From Acanthaster planci (taxonomy: Eukaryota; Echinodermata; Asteroidea; Valvatida; Acanthasteridae), in NCBI RefSeq assembly GCF_001949145.1, contig NW_019091620.1, positions 525,248 to 589,247 of the forward strand: a stretch of DNA of 64,000 bases, read 5' to 3'. Shown here one piece after another: positions 12,515 through 24,575 of this stretch; within the stretch, counting starts at the first letter, position 1; every line of letters starts with the position of its first letter. The position numbers and the translations under genes were made by a program. The notes under the pieces were generated by a model. That model saw only the letters and a list, made by a program, of their open reading frames with translations. It was not told the origin of the DNA and ran no database searches.

Positions 12515-13619
12515 TTGCCCATGTTGGTTGCATACATGGACATGACAATTTTGTGCTACTTTTTTTAATCAGCACTGTATACATTGTATTTGCAATAATC
12601 CTATGGGAAAAAGAAATACCTTATTTATGTATTTCTTTTGGCCCAGAGAAGTTGAGAGAACATGGAAACTGATTTGAGATATGCTTTGGCCCTTCCTCAC
12701 CCAGCGTTTATTGCAGCCACAGCTTGACAATCCAATTTTTCATGACTGTACTGTATGTGTAGGTTTACAGTACTTCTAGTGGAGGGTCAAGATCGCCGTT
12801 GTGTAACGCGGTTAACCTTAAATAGCAGTGGCGTGTGAACGGTGATGATAAGTGGTAAACAAAAGAACTTGTGTGTTTTTGTTATCAGAATGAAATGATG
12901 ACAATTTAACATAAAACTGAACATCATTAAACCGTAAATACTGTCACTTGTGTATCATTTTTTCATGCACTGATGTCGGTTTACATGTTACTGATATTTG
13001 CTGGACATACATGTAGGGCTAATTGAGGAAATGTCCTATACCGTACTCTGCGCCAGTGAAGATTTTTTTTAAAGAAAAGAATGTCAATGCGGGCCATGCG
13101 TGGATAGCGCGAAAATCACTGCAACCTACGTGTGAAAACGTAGCTTCTAAAAATTTGTATTTTGGGGGCCCGCGTGATTCACACAGGAGTCCAGATAATT
13201 TCGAAAGATACTGGACGGTACGACAAGTTGCCTGTACACGTGCCCCACCACTGTGTCCCAAGGTGGGGGAGGGACACTGGGAGACCTCAGTCAGTAAGGC
13301 AATCAAACAAACTAATTTGTCTCTTTTATTTTACAATTCCGAAATGTCCCAAGTTCAACACTTTCACATGCAATTAAATATGTCTCGTTAAATATATAAG
13401 GATTTCAAATACACCATGCTCTAGTTTGACATACAGTTGCTACACGTAGTCAAAAGAAAAGCCTGAACTTCCCTGTGTGTGCATAATTACATAATCAGGG
13501 GATTATATTCAGGGAGGGTTCATGGAAAATTCGCAGGTACATAGTATAATTATTCATTGCACACGTAAACAGTTGGAAAGAATGTTTTCTGTATAAGTTT
13601 ACATTTACAATTACATGGT
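12515..13619. other. Intron sequence, nothing recognised
   Basis: The overlapping ORFs at 13019-13391 on both strands have no recognisable domain. No family resemblance was found. Confidence 0.5.
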
Positions 13620-14873
13620 TTAATTATCAATCAAAGAAGGGATGAACTTATTGAAATAACATTCGATCATCCTTGCAATGTTTTGTGTCCAGCTGTCATC
13701 CTTGTAGATTTTGATTATCTCCATATCATGTGGTTTCCACACAACTTGGTCACAACAACTGCTTCCAGTGAGGTGTAGCTGGCCTTGGATTTGATGCCAA
13801 TAGTCGTGCTGTTTTTAAGTTATAACTTACCATTGCCAACAGCTGGGAGAAACAAAAAGGGAAATAATCAATTGTTTTGGCACCAAAGGGAAACACCTGT
13901 TTAATAACAAATGCGTTTAGGGTTAATTATTAGCTTGTACCCATTACCAAGAAAAACGTTTTTGTCTGTAGTCGCTGTCTTCAATACTGGCTCATCTCGG
14001 CTAGCAAATGGGCACTTGATCTCTAGCAGCTGAGGCTTGACATCATGTGGTGTGCCCATCAGGTGGACTGCACATGACGGTGACTTGGTGACTATACCAT
14101 CAGGTGATGCCGCCAGCACCCCACACTCATGAAGCCAAGTTCCTGAAAAATGCAAGAATCAAAAGTATTGGTATATGATTATAATTCTAGTGGAATGCAA
14201 AAGGTAAATCCTTCAGCACATTTTGGCAAGAGATCATGAACTCACCAGTTTGCTTAACTTCAGCTCCAAACTGACAATACTGTTGACGTGCAACATCTTT
14301 GTGCATTATACTCCGCTGAATGGTGAGAACTTTATCCAAGTTATAACAACTAAGCAGACGCTTCTTCAGTGAAGGCAAAATTCTGAAAAGAAACATTTGA
14401 AAATGGTTGAAACATCTCAGACAAAGCAGCCAATCTGGTCTTAATTTATTCTCTTGCAAGAATTGTAAAAAGGGCTCAAGGAGCTAGCCCATTGACAAAG
14501 AGAAAAATCCAGTGATTTAAGCCTTTCAATTTTTATGTCTTCAATTTGTAATACAAGCGATACTTCTGTTTCAAAGTGACACCAGTACAAACTTAAAATA
14601 CCACTTGCAAGGCTCTTCACCTGTTACATGAAGCAGCACCCAGTACCTGTCCAAAGTTGGATGCAGTGGACTTGTACTTCCGTGAGGCTGCCCACAGACT
14701 GTTTTCCCTCTGCCCCACAGTCAGAGAGGCTGCCTCAGCTATTTTTTCAAGATTCAAAATGAGTGCCTTCTTTAGCTAAGTTGTGGAATGCTCAGCATGT
14801 GCATAGTCCTTGCTAAGGATGAGATCCTCTATCAGCGGCACTGGGAAGTGCATAGCCACATGTGGCTCTGGAG
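13620..14873 (-). pseudogene. YqaJ-type (lambda exonuclease fold) nuclease pseudogene, four exons
   Basis: Four minus-strand exons with GT/AG borders join in compatible phase: 14621-14873, 14246-14382, 13948-14142 and 13620-13842 (stop codon at 13620-13622). In order they carry RKYKSTASNFGQVLGAAS, SIMHKDVARQQYCQFGAEVK, ECGVLAASPDGIV with LLEIKCPF, and HDYWHQIQGQLHLTGSSCCD followed by VVWKPHDMEIIKIY. The PDG aspartate, the E-x-K pair in LLEIKCP and the QIQGQL block are the hallmarks of the YqaJ viral-recombinase/exonuclease family. Three lesions break it: a TAG in the first exon about 14 codons after HFPVPLIEDL, and in the last exon a TAA followed by a one-base frameshift just before the HDYW block. 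Such genes are frequent in invertebrate genomes, often with transposons. It lies antisense in an intron of the ATP9-like gene. No upstream exon or promoter is recognised. Confidence 0.85.
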
Positions 14874-16069
14874 CTAAAATCCAGTGGAAGGCTAAACAAG
14901 ATCAAATGAATTACGGAATCAAACTGACTGACATCTTAAACCTGAACATTTTGTTGTATTCAGTTACAACATTTAAATTGAAATGAAGGTTGAAAACTGT
15001 CCTAAACCCATGGGCAAAATGGTAAAATGAAAAGCATGCTATGAGAACACATGTTGAGACCTATGCTTTTAGCATGCATGCACAGCTCAATATGATAAAG
15101 AAAGAACCAGCACAACGTCTCAAATTGTCATCAGATATTTGGGAAGGAACAGAGTTATAAACAACTAGAACTAGCAATTGAAATTAAGAACAATTACAAT
15201 AAACATGGAAAACACGATAAAATTTAACAACTGTGTGCAGGGGAAAACAATTCTTAGCAATAAAATTTACTGAACAATGAAATTATAAATTTTAAGAAGA
15301 GTTGAGGAAAGTGCACATACATGCAAGATTTATACTTCTCTTGGAGAATCAAGGATGAGAGGGCATTTTGGAAATAAAAATGCATTGTAAATCATGCACA
15401 TGCATGTTTGCGAACAAATTGAACTCAAATGCACGGTTAACAGGAATTTAAGGCCTGGGTCTGGTCACCTTTGAATCGACCTAATTGACCTAGCTGGTGA
15501 AATAAATACTGCCGGTCATCTGAGGAGAAAGGTCTTGTGAGGGCACTGTTCAAAGACATGAAATTTCATTCTGAAGGGTCAAAAAAGTTTCCTTTAGTAA
15601 AACACACATAATATAGAAAAGGTAAGAACTGTGACGTGACATGCATAAATATGCATGTATATGTTTGAAGTGATAGTATGTTTGAAGCAAGGAAATAGTT
15701 GCAAATGCAAAAGCTGCATGTATTCATTTACATATGTGTATGTCTAAGAATATGACAAGCAGCTTTTGCAGCATGGATTCTAAGCGCTTTACAGGGAAAG
15801 CAGAAATTGAGGTCGGCCTATTTTTTTTATTTTCAATCCTAAATTTTAGGTTTTCTTCACAGTTCATCAATTGATTTTCTAGTATTATATACATGTAGGT
15901 TCAAATCTTGTCAAATGGTTTCCAAATATTCATTTTGCGAGACGCATATTTATTTCAAGGAAACGTCAACCAATACATACATTTAGCACATATGCCTGGT
16001 GTCCGGAAGTCAGGATTCTTGCAGAAACTTGTGTGTCATAGACATCATTTAGTCATCATTAGACATCAT
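14874..16069. other. Intron sequence, nothing recognised
   Basis: AT-rich sequence upstream of the YqaJ pseudogene, where its promoter or further 5' exons would lie. No convincing exon is seen. Confidence 0.5.
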
Positions 16070-16678
16070 CCAGCATCTTTCGTACACGTTTTTCTATCAC
16101 GCAATATCAATCCTGATGAGCGAGTCATCCTTAACTTCGGCTCAAGATTACTATCAGATTGAAAGAGAAATCATATTTTTTTCGCCTTCTTTCGATTACA
16201 AATATACTCAAGAGTCCAAATATCAAATAATTTTTCATAATTTTTTCTCAATATAAACACAAATCATGTGACACGACTTTAAAGGTGCAGTTTTTCTCCA
16301 TACGTTTTGTGCATGTATTATAAAGTCAAAGACTGGTGCACTCATACATCTGAGTGACTTTGAAATGGGATTATGGGTAGTCCATCATCCTGTGGGGCTG
16401 TCAAAATAAAAAGGTCTTGGTCATATCAGGGGTCACCTTAAAGGCTTACATGAGATGAAAGTTGCAGTTTTCTCCATAGGGTTTGTATTACACTCTATTA
16501 TTAAACTTCATGAGTGAGTAGTCCTCAACTTTGACCGAGAATTACTACCAGAACAAAAGAGAAATCCGACTAAATTTTCTCTTTTGTTCAATTAAAAATA
16601 TACCTAAGAGTCCAAACATCAAATAATATTTCATAATTTTTTCTCAATAAAAGCACAAATCATGTGATATAACTTTTA

Positions 16679-17779
16679 CCACTTCCTGCCAGGGACTCCG
16701 GAATCGGAGACGTATGGTTTATATGCGTGACCGGGGTCTCCGAACTCGGACAAAGGAAGCAGGGCCCTGTAACAAAAGACCGTACCTCGAACGAACAAAA
16801 GACCAGGCTGCTGGGCATTACCAACATTTTTCACTCTCAAAAGTGGTGATAATCCAGCCTTGTTTTGAAACCGTTTACCAGGGTTTGGGGCATTGACAGT
16901 GAGCGGATTACCACCNNNNNNNNNNNNNNNNNNNNNNNNNNNNNNNNNNNNNNNNNNNNNNNNNNNNNNNNNNNNNNNNNNNNNNNNNNNNNNNNNNNNN
17001 NNNNNNNNNNNNNNNNNNNNNNNNNNNNNNNNNNNNNNNNNNNNNNNNNNNNNNNNNNNNNNNNNNNNNNNNNNNNNNNNNNNNNNNNNNNNNNNNNNNN
17101 NNNNNNNNNNNNNNNNNNNNNNNNNNNNNNNNNNNNNNNNNNNNNNNNNNNNNNNNNNNNNNNNNNNNNNNNNNNNNNNNNNNNNNNNNNNNNNNNNNNN
17201 NNNNNNNNNNNNNNNNNNNNNNNNNNNNNNNNNNNNNNNNNNNNNNNNNNNNNNNNNNNNNNNNNNNNNNNNNNNNNNNNNNNNNNNNNNNNNNNNNNNN
17301 NNNNNNNNNNNNNNNNNNNNNNNNNNNNNNNNNNNNNNNNNNNNNNNNNNNNNNNNNNNNNNNNNNNNNNNNNNNNNNNNNNNNNNNNNNNNNNNNNNNN
17401 NNNNNNNNNNNNNNNNNNNNNNNNNNNNNNNNNNNNNNNNNNNNNNNNNNNNNNNNNNNNNNNNNNNNNNNNNNNNNNNNNNNNNNNNNNNNNNNNNNNN
17501 NNNNNNNNGTGCACTGAGCCTGGTTCGTGAACAAAAGACAGTTATTCAACACCGCACAATCTGGGCTCAGTTTACAAGGTTGTAGGCCTGGCTGAAATAC
17601 TCGGGCGGCAATGAAGGTCACCTGTCAACTTAGAGTAGTGCCTAAAGATTACTTCGTGCGGTTATAAACGACCCTTAAATGAAATAATGAATTTTTGAAG
17701 GATTTTGAAAACGGAAAAAATGATATAGTCATGCCGGCCCAGCATCATCAACATTGAAAAATGGCCCAGAATGAAGTGG
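16679..17779 (-). mobile_element. piggyBac-like MITE, copy 1 (contains an assembly gap)
   Basis: The ends read CCACTTCCTGCCAGGGACTC (left) and the reverse complement of CCACTTCATTCTGGGCC (right). The right flank has TTAA (17780-17783); the left flank has a decayed TTTA. The interior matches copies 2 and 3 in inverse orientation, for example TCACTCTCAAAAGTGGTGAT and GAAGGTCACCTGTCAACTTA. 593 Ns hide part of it, so its true length is unknown. Confidence 0.85.
16916..17508. other. Assembly gap (593 Ns)
   Basis: A run of N. All ORFs drawn across it are meaningless. The gap falls inside the piggyBac-like MITE, which suggests an assembly break in repeated sequence. Confidence 0.99.
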
Positions 17780-18647
17780 TTAAAGGTGCAGTTTTTCTCC
17801 ATAAATTTTTTGCACGTTTTCTAAAGTCAAAGACTGGCACACTCATTCATCTGAGCAACTTTAGATTGAGAGCGTATGTAGTCCACCCAGGGGGCTGCTT
17901 AAATTAAATCAGCACGGTGACGTCATTTGCAGTCACCTGACATGAGATTAAAGTTGCAGTCTTTTCCCATATGTTTTGTACACGTTATTCTACAACACAC
18001 TATTATCAATCTTGATGAGCGAGTAATCCTCAACTTCTGCTCAAGATTACTCCCAGAATGAAAGGGGAAATCGTATGTTTTTACTCTGTAATATTCGATT
18101 TGGAACATACGCAAGAGTCAAAATGTCAAGTATTTTTTCATAAAAACTTTCGGTTTAGACGCAAATCATGTGACATGAACTTAAAGGAGCAGTTTTTCTG
18201 CATGTGTGTTTATTGCCCATTGACATTTTACACGTTTTCAAGCCACCATTTTGGTATAACTGTTTGATGTTTGATCATCAAAGTTGCACCCAACAAAGAC
18301 CCTGATAAAAGAATTATTCCATATGATGATTTCATGATGATGTCATCTTTTGATTTTTGTTTATTCATTTTGGTATATTTTATTTTCCCCACAGGTTTTG
18401 TCTATGTTTTTCAACGGCCAGTCTTCGGCACTTTTGTCGATGTGACTGACTATATATTTAGGTGTACACTCTTAGTCCAGCTGCTGCAGAGGGTACAAGA
18501 ACAAAACCGTCACAGATCATAATCACTAATGCAATTATTGTTTTCGAGTGTATAGTTGTTAACCACAAAGAATGTATTGTTATAAGTTCTTTGGATTCTT
18601 GATTTCCTTCCTTGATTTCTTTTTTATTGTCCTGGTCTGTATTTTAG

Positions 18648-18815
18648 GCATTCGTCATTTTTGTAACTGTGGTTCGTGAGGCTTTGGATGATTTCAGACG
18701 TTTCTGCCGTGATCGTGAGGTCAACAGCCAGCAGTTTCTGAAACTAACACGAGCAGGCCTTGTCAGAGTTCCTAGCTCGGAAATCCAAGTGTCTGACCTG
18801 GTGGTTGTTGAAAAG
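18648..18815 (+). CDS. ATP9: P4-type ATPase (ATP9-like), exon with transmembrane segment 2 and start of actuator domain
   Basis: A 168-nt, phase 0/0 exon of 56 residues. The acceptor is GTATTTTAG and the donor GTTAGT. It begins [20 protein letters not shown] (second membrane helix and its cytosolic extension), continues [10 protein letters not shown], a conserved ATP9/Neo1 block, and ends [14 protein letters not shown], the start of the actuator (A) domain. It joins in frame to the exon at 11855-11968. The family usually has IQVGDLI where this reads IQVSDLV, a mild change. Confidence 0.95.
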
Positions 18816-20394
18816 GTTAGTTTAGATTTGTGAGGAGGAGATGCCTTACCCTGAGTCCGTGATCGTTTCTCAAACCAGTTTGCAGATCCTGGTTCAGTAA
18901 AAGAGGGAACCTCATAACCCTGTCAAGAAAAGCCAAAATAGGAGGTTTTCGTTTTGTTAAAATGCCTACTTATGGCCATGCAACTGGACAAGCTGAGATT
19001 TGAAAAAAAATTGTCTTTTTTCTGCTTCTTGCCTGGGTCCCCTTAACATTCACATGGACATGGATATTGGATTTATTCTCTTCAGCTTTTTCTTTCCATT
19101 TACATATTTATTTTATTGTTGAAAAATCTTCTGAACGGTTTGTAATCAAAGACATCTCAGTGTTAATGAAAACAATGTATAGATTGCACAAAATATTGTT
19201 CAAGTTGTCCAAACTTTATGTCACAAAGAAAAGGGTTCTCTGCTGCAATTAAGTAATTTAATTTAGTTGTTATGGTACATAATAATGACTTAATTTTGCA
19301 CATAGCATAATATATTCAGACCGACATTATGTATGCTAATCTCCAATGTGATGCCCTTACGTTCTGTATTAGGCCAATGATGTCATAAATGAATGTGCAA
19401 AACAAATTTTGATTGGATGCTGATCGTAGTTGAACTCGTGTTCAATCGAAGGCAACTCCGGAGGAAAAAAAAATTGCCAGGCGGAGTACAGCAGTGCTTC
19501 AGCGCACGACAAGAGTTGGTGTACGCAGGGGCTAAATAAACTTTCCTTTCGTTTGGTCAAAATCATGGTATTTATATGTTGTGATAGAATTTTGCAAGAA
19601 GTCTAAGTTGTTCGCAGATTTCAAATAAATGTCGTTATCCATTAGAAAAAAAGACGGATGGAAGATTCAAAATTGTAACTTCGACGTGGTCGCCGTCCTG
19701 GAAAAGAATCTTGATTTGATACCAGGGTCTTTTGAATATATCAGATGCCACAGTTCGGGAGTTGAATTTGTTTCTTGAAAAAATAACCAGAGCACAATTC
19801 ATTCGAAATCCAGTTTGATTTTGTATCCTGTAAATTAAGAAATTCCCATTCGAGCATACTGATTTTGCTGTTTTCCTACGAAAATGTGTTAAACTGTTGA
19901 TATCAAAGTTGCTCATGAATATGGGACGGAGAAGGAAATTCAATACTTGTATTAATGTATCATTTATACACGGAAGTACTACGGCACATAGCGAGCTCCC
20001 AATATGTCTCAATGTGCATTGACCATTGCATATGCTCATGTACAGTACATGTACATGTACGTATGCACATGCATGTACATATCCCGAACCGAAGTTCGGC
20101 AAAAATTTCTTAACAACCGTAATGACCCCATCGTTTAATAAGTGGTGATACTGCAAATGAGGAAACGTTTTTTCCACAGACCTGCTCTCACTTTTCATGA
20201 GGTCCAGAGAAATCATGCGTATTCATGATGCTTTATGAGGCAATGACAAAAGAGCACATGGTCGCAAGCCTCATTAAATCCTTCACACTTCAGCGCACAC
20301 CTCTGTTAAGTCAGCGGATTACCCCCTTCTTAGCAACAGCAGACCGATTAGAAAAAACGTAGACAATACGCAGAAGAGCGTTTCGTCAAGTTGG
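18816..20394. other. Intron sequence with an ACATGT microsatellite
   Basis: A short (ACATGT)n-type tract lies near 20038-20080. A 193-residue minus-strand ORF (19635-20216) is the longest unexplained open frame free of Ns, but it runs through the microsatellite, has no domain I can name and no obvious splice context, so I do not call it a gene. Confidence 0.5.
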
Positions 20395-20600
20395 GGATGA
20401 TGCCCAATGTAGATGACATATTCGCACCTCTGATGTCTGGGCTGTTTCATCTTCCTGGGCCTATTTCAAAGGGGTTTCTGTGATAGATATTTGTAAAGAC
20501 ATGAAAGATGAATGTTGGAAGACCCCTACCACATTCACCTCCTGTTATCTCAGTGATGTTTTGCAGGGGGGCCATGCACATGGTCTGGCTGTACTCTGGA
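20395..20600 (+). pseudogene. DIRS tyrosine recombinase C-terminal fragment
   Basis: Translated blocks DVWAVSSSWAYFKGVSVIDI and CWKTPTTFTSCYLSDVLQ match the recombinase C-termini of the other copies (CWKTPSTFT and LTDVLQ in copy 2). It stands just outside the left terminus of copy 2 and is closer in wording to the subfamily at 33840-33930 in places, so it is a separate old fragment. Confidence 0.8.
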
Positions 20601-20923
20601 TGGAGTTGCAGTAGCTCCACTTCCGGCTGTCCCCTATCCTCCCTACTAAAAATTGCCTATTCAAACCAATTGATTTTGAATTGGATTTAATTGGGTCCAA
20701 TTGGCAATCATTTCATGCTCAATTGGTGTCTGTACATAATGTACAGCATGAGCATAAGAAAAGAGGGCAAAAAAGCAAATCCGAACCATCATCCTTTTGT
20801 GACTAGAGCGATCACTTTTTCTTTAAGTAGGTTCCCGAAAACTAAAGTCAAAAATACCAGTCATGGTAATTTTCATGGTAATCGGTCAATATTTATCATG
20901 GAACAGCAGAAGCGGTCTTCTGC

Positions 20924-21060
20924 TTTTGACCTACCCCAAACAGTCACTAAATATGCAAATTCATTTGTGTCTGATTCAATTCACTAAATATTCTGATCAA
21001 CCGTAGTGCGCCGTAGTGATGCATAGCAGAATGGCCGCCATGTTCGTCCTTCTTTTCCTT
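20924..21060. repeat. Left inverted terminal repeat of DIRS copy 2
   Basis: The reverse complement matches 24583-24732 with few changes. Shared landmarks are AAATATGCAAATTCATTTG, TCTGATTCAATTC and CTGATCAACCGTAGTGCGCC, then the GGCCGCCATGTT block. Confidence 0.92.
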
Positions 21061-21836
21061 AACGTGATTCTAAACGGACGTGTCTTTTTGACATCTTCAA
21101 GTTTATCGAGTATCCATTTTGCTACACACCTTTGTGACATTCTGATCAAACGGTAACGTATTGTAATAAACATACATTCTATATTTCTGAGTTTATGTGT
21201 ATATTTTCTTGTTTTGGTGGTATATTTTCTCTTTTTGTATGTGTGCATTTTATATATCATTGACTCTACGCTGTTACTACCAGGCGATACATAGGGCCAA
21301 GGGGCGACCCTGGGATTGCTGGGATTCGCAAGGAAGTGCGAGCGTTCCGAATTTTGCGACCCCACATTCCCCCTATAGACCGACAGGAGTCGGTTTGCGG
21401 AGGATCGAGTGGCATCTTGCTAAACTTGTGATCCCGCGGCTAATCACTACTGGCAATACCATCTTTGGTTCAGTTCAGGGTTAGCCCTCGCCACGCTTCA
21501 AGGGCCTGAGCTACAGTGCGTGCGATATCTGTATGCTCAGTTCCCCAACGTAACACCGAAGCATCGCAGTCAACGATAGTGCAGAGTGGCGCTGCACTCT
21601 GGGTTGAGATTCCCCGCTTGCTGGGCCTGGGCGCAACACTTTTATGTCCCGGTCCCGAAGCATTTCAAACAGGTGACGCGGGTCGACAACAAGCTGTCAT
21701 GGGCATGGCTCACAAGTCTATGCGCCATAGCGGCCCCACGCCGCCAACACTGGCTACATAGCCGCAACACCCCTGGTGCCATTGTCTTCAGACACCCTTT
21801 CAATCGGGGCACCCCCCCCAGACAATACCGGGCCTT

Positions 21837-22752
21837 GTGGGCTCATCACCACCTGCGCCCGTGACAACAGAGCCCACCGGCCTCCTGCGCTGTCGGGGTT
21901 TTCGATCTCCATATGTCACCCCGTCTTCCAGCTTCTTCCTGGGCCTTTCTGAGAAGACTGCTTCTACCCTTGCGGTTCACCAGCCCCATCCTGCTGTATC
22001 TTTACTGCAGCCTGGGCAGGCCTCCAATGTCCCAACTCACCAGGCGTCGACCGCTGGCTCTACAACCAGTTCACCCATATGCAAGAAATGCAAATATTCT
22101 TCGTCTTCTTCGTCTAAGCGGAAGAAGTCTCGCTCCTTGCAGAAGGAAGATGCATTGGCCGACATCGTGTCAGCAGTCCGCATGCTCTTGGAGAAACTCT
22201 CTTCTATAGCCAGCCGTCTAGAGCCCACCTCTGCTCCCGCGGCGACTGCCCCAGATCCAGACCCTTTGCCGGCGCAACATGATCCGGATCTGCATCCGCA
22301 CCTGCATCCTCACCCTGATCCACATCGGCACCTGGATCTGTATCGGGATCCGCATCCGAACCTGTGTTCATTGGCAATCCAATCTTCATATGATGGTTTC
22401 GCCCCTTCAACTTATCCAGGTTCCGGCACAGACTACAGTCACCTCCTGCTCCAGCCCCTGGCCACCCAACAAGACTGCGGATGGAGTGGGATACGCCCTT
22501 GAAGATGAAGATATCTCCTCTGCAGCCAACGTTAACCATTCTGAGGCATGGCTCCGTCTTCTTCAGAAGGATGTGATCCACATATTAGGCCTGCCTTCCA
22601 ATCAGTCTACAGCTGAGGCCTCTTCACGTGCTTTCTTCAAGTGCCATTCCGCTAGGTTGGAGGCATCAATGCCGATTTTTCCCGAATTTCCATGTGACCG
22701 CTCATGCGTTGAGATGTTTAAAGTTCTCGCTGGTGCTAAACAATGGCGTTGA
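21837..22752 (+). pseudogene. DIRS gag-like ORF of copy 2
   Basis: The frame at 21837-22502 is open for 221 codons. It holds a Ser/Lys-rich patch (SSSSSSKRKKSRSLQKED, near residues 83-100) that looks like a nuclear localisation or nucleic-acid binding segment, then a run of about 15 alternating His/Asp/Pro/Leu units (near 22277-22365). A +1 shift continues as DEDISSAANVNHSEAWLRLL (about 22503), shared with copy 1. The methionine at 21837 is the first in the frame but may not be the original start. Function is inferred from position only. Confidence 0.7.
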
Positions 22753-23339
22753 TACCCACCCAGGGCCTCGACTTATTTCCAGTTTGCCAGGGAGGACTTT
22801 GATAATTTTTTCTCTGTCCCTAAGATTCCAATGGAGGCTAAAGATAAACTTTCTTCTGACGCTCAAAAACCAACAGGAAAGTCTCAATTTAAAGACAAAG
22901 ACAAGTGCTTCGTCAAGTGTACTCTCGCTAAACTCGACAAAGCCTCATGACATGGCCTTCACTGCAACGCATTTACAGCACTCCTCTCTGAGTATTTGGC
23001 CCGAGCGTGTGACGAAGATTCACCAGTTACCCCTGACCTGGCAGCTGTCGCAGTTCAAGCACTCGATGAGAGCGTCAACTCTATCTTCAAGCAGTTCGTT
23101 CAGATCTCCATTCTAGCCACTTCTGCACATAAATCCAACGCTTTAGATCCCATGAACTTTCCCTGTGAGGGAGTCAAGTCAGGATCTTCCTCTTTATGGC
23201 AAAGACCTTTTCGCGGGGAAGTTCATGGAGATGATGGAATCTGAAGACATTGCACGCCAGTGTAGTCGAACAGATCTACGCTGAAATAGAGAAACCGAAC
23301 ATCGATCTTTACGCCTCATCAGAGAATGCTAGTCTACAT

Positions 23340-24310
23340 GCGACATATGTGACTCTAGATTACGACATTTTACTTCATGGTGTTCATAGCGAGGTTTGTC
23401 TCTGACGGAAGTTTCTGTGACCTCTGTAGCTGACTTCTGCATGCACCTGTTCAAATCAGATCTCCAGGTTTCAACTATCAGTAACGACAGGTCAGCCATT
23501 GTGGCTGTACACGATGGCTTTCCAGATGGTTTGACAGTGTCTAACAATACTGCTCTTAAACATCTACTCCGGGGGATGTTTCTTGAGCGTCCCCCAACTG
23601 AGAGACTAATTCCTCCATCTGCTTACTAGTCCTCCCTTTGAGCCTCTCAGCGATGCATCGTTCATTAAGTTATCGGTGAAACTGGCATTCCTGCTGGCAG
23701 TTACTACCTCATGGCGTGACAGTGAACTGAAGGCATTGTCCATCTCAGATGGCCACATCCGATGGGAACCTCATGGTGTTCGTCTCATCCCAACGCTAGG
23801 GTTTCTCACCAAGAACCAGTTTCCTTCCATCCTCCTGACATTTTTGTACCAGACATTACCAAACACATTGGGACTCCCGACAACAAACCATGGTGCCCAG
23901 TGCGGACTCTGAAATGGTACCTGGCCAAAACCAAAAAACTCAGAGGTACAACTTAGGAGCTTTTTGTCACCACAATAAAACCTCACCGAGCTGCAACCAG
24001 AGACACTATAGCTAGATGGGCAGTTTCAGCCATCAAGTATGCTAACCCAGATTGGCCAAACTCTGTGGACAATGAAACACGACACCTCATCAGGGCTCAT
24101 GATATCCAAGCAGTTTCCACATCTTGGGCCTACTTCAGGGGTGTACCAATGGAGGAAATATTCAAGGCAGCATGCTGGAAGACCCCATCTACCTTCACAC
24201 ATGCTACCTCACCGATGTTCTACAAAAGGACTCCGCACATGGCAGAGCGGTCCTAACATCAGCCACATCAATACAGAAGGATTCCTCATCAAAGTGGCCC
24301 ACCACTAGAA
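23340..24310 (+). pseudogene. DIRS tyrosine recombinase of copy 2, degenerate
   Basis: Blocks in order: LTEVSVTSVADF (about 23400), STISNDRSAIVAVHDGFPDG (about 23475), LAFLLAVTTSWRDSELKALS (about 23680, including the catalytic-region R-x-S-E-L block), VRTLKWYLAKTKKLRGTT (about 23900), RAHDIQAVSTSWAYFRGVPM (H-x-x-R box changed to H-x-x-Q; about 24085) and CWKTPSTFTHA. The frame changes several times. It is the most complete recombinase text in the window, but not functional as it stands. Confidence 0.85.
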
Positions 24311-24445
24311 CGACATAACAACCCCATTATGTGGTGAGTCCGCAATAAATTTGGACAATTTCTTATTCTTCTGGCATTCTCATTATTTAGTGCGTCCTTG
24401 CTGCACCCCCCCTCCAAAGGCTCGGTGCTACTCTGCATATTTAGC

Positions 24446-24533
24446 GACTGTTTGGGGTAGGTTGAAAGCAGAAGACTCCTCCCCCACAGAAATGTGGGTG
24501 AGGTCTGCTATTGAATACCTACCCCAGACAGTC
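24446..24533. repeat. Internal complementary region of DIRS copy 2
   Basis: The segment is palindromic at its ends (GACTGTTTGGGGTAGG and CCTACCCCAGACAGTC). Its reverse complement reads as the outer part of the right terminus (with CCACATTTCTGTGGGGGA) joined to the outer part of the left terminus (TCTTCTGCTTTCAACCTACC). That is the junction of the two element ends, the known hallmark used in circle formation by DIRS elements. Confidence 0.9.
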
Positions 24534-24575
24534 CGCTCCCTCCCATCCTTCCCCACTTTTGGCTCAGACAGTTTA

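Larger units (their letters stand above)
16070..18250 (+). repeat. Tandem repeat with a unit of about 400 bp, interrupted by a piggyBac-like MITE
   Basis: The phrase AAAGGTGCAGTTTTTCTCCA recurs at about 16281 and 17784, with a variant at 18181. The unit from 16281 to about 16678 aligns with 17784-18181. Shared inner blocks include AAAGTCAAAGACTGG, GATGAGCGAGTAATCCTCAAC and AAATCATGTGACAT. A partial unit precedes 16281 from about 16070. Removing the MITE at 16679-17779 restores direct head-to-tail junctions. Confidence 0.85.

Noticed and set aside
16837-17621. Four ORFs of 221-237 residues spanning 16837-17621
   Set aside because: They are almost entirely Ns from the assembly gap; the same holds for frames across 32657-33043 and 55073-55709.
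19635-20216. 193-residue minus-strand ORF
   Set aside because: The longest N-free unexplained frame, but its middle translates an ACATGT microsatellite, no domain is recognisable and no splice context supports it.
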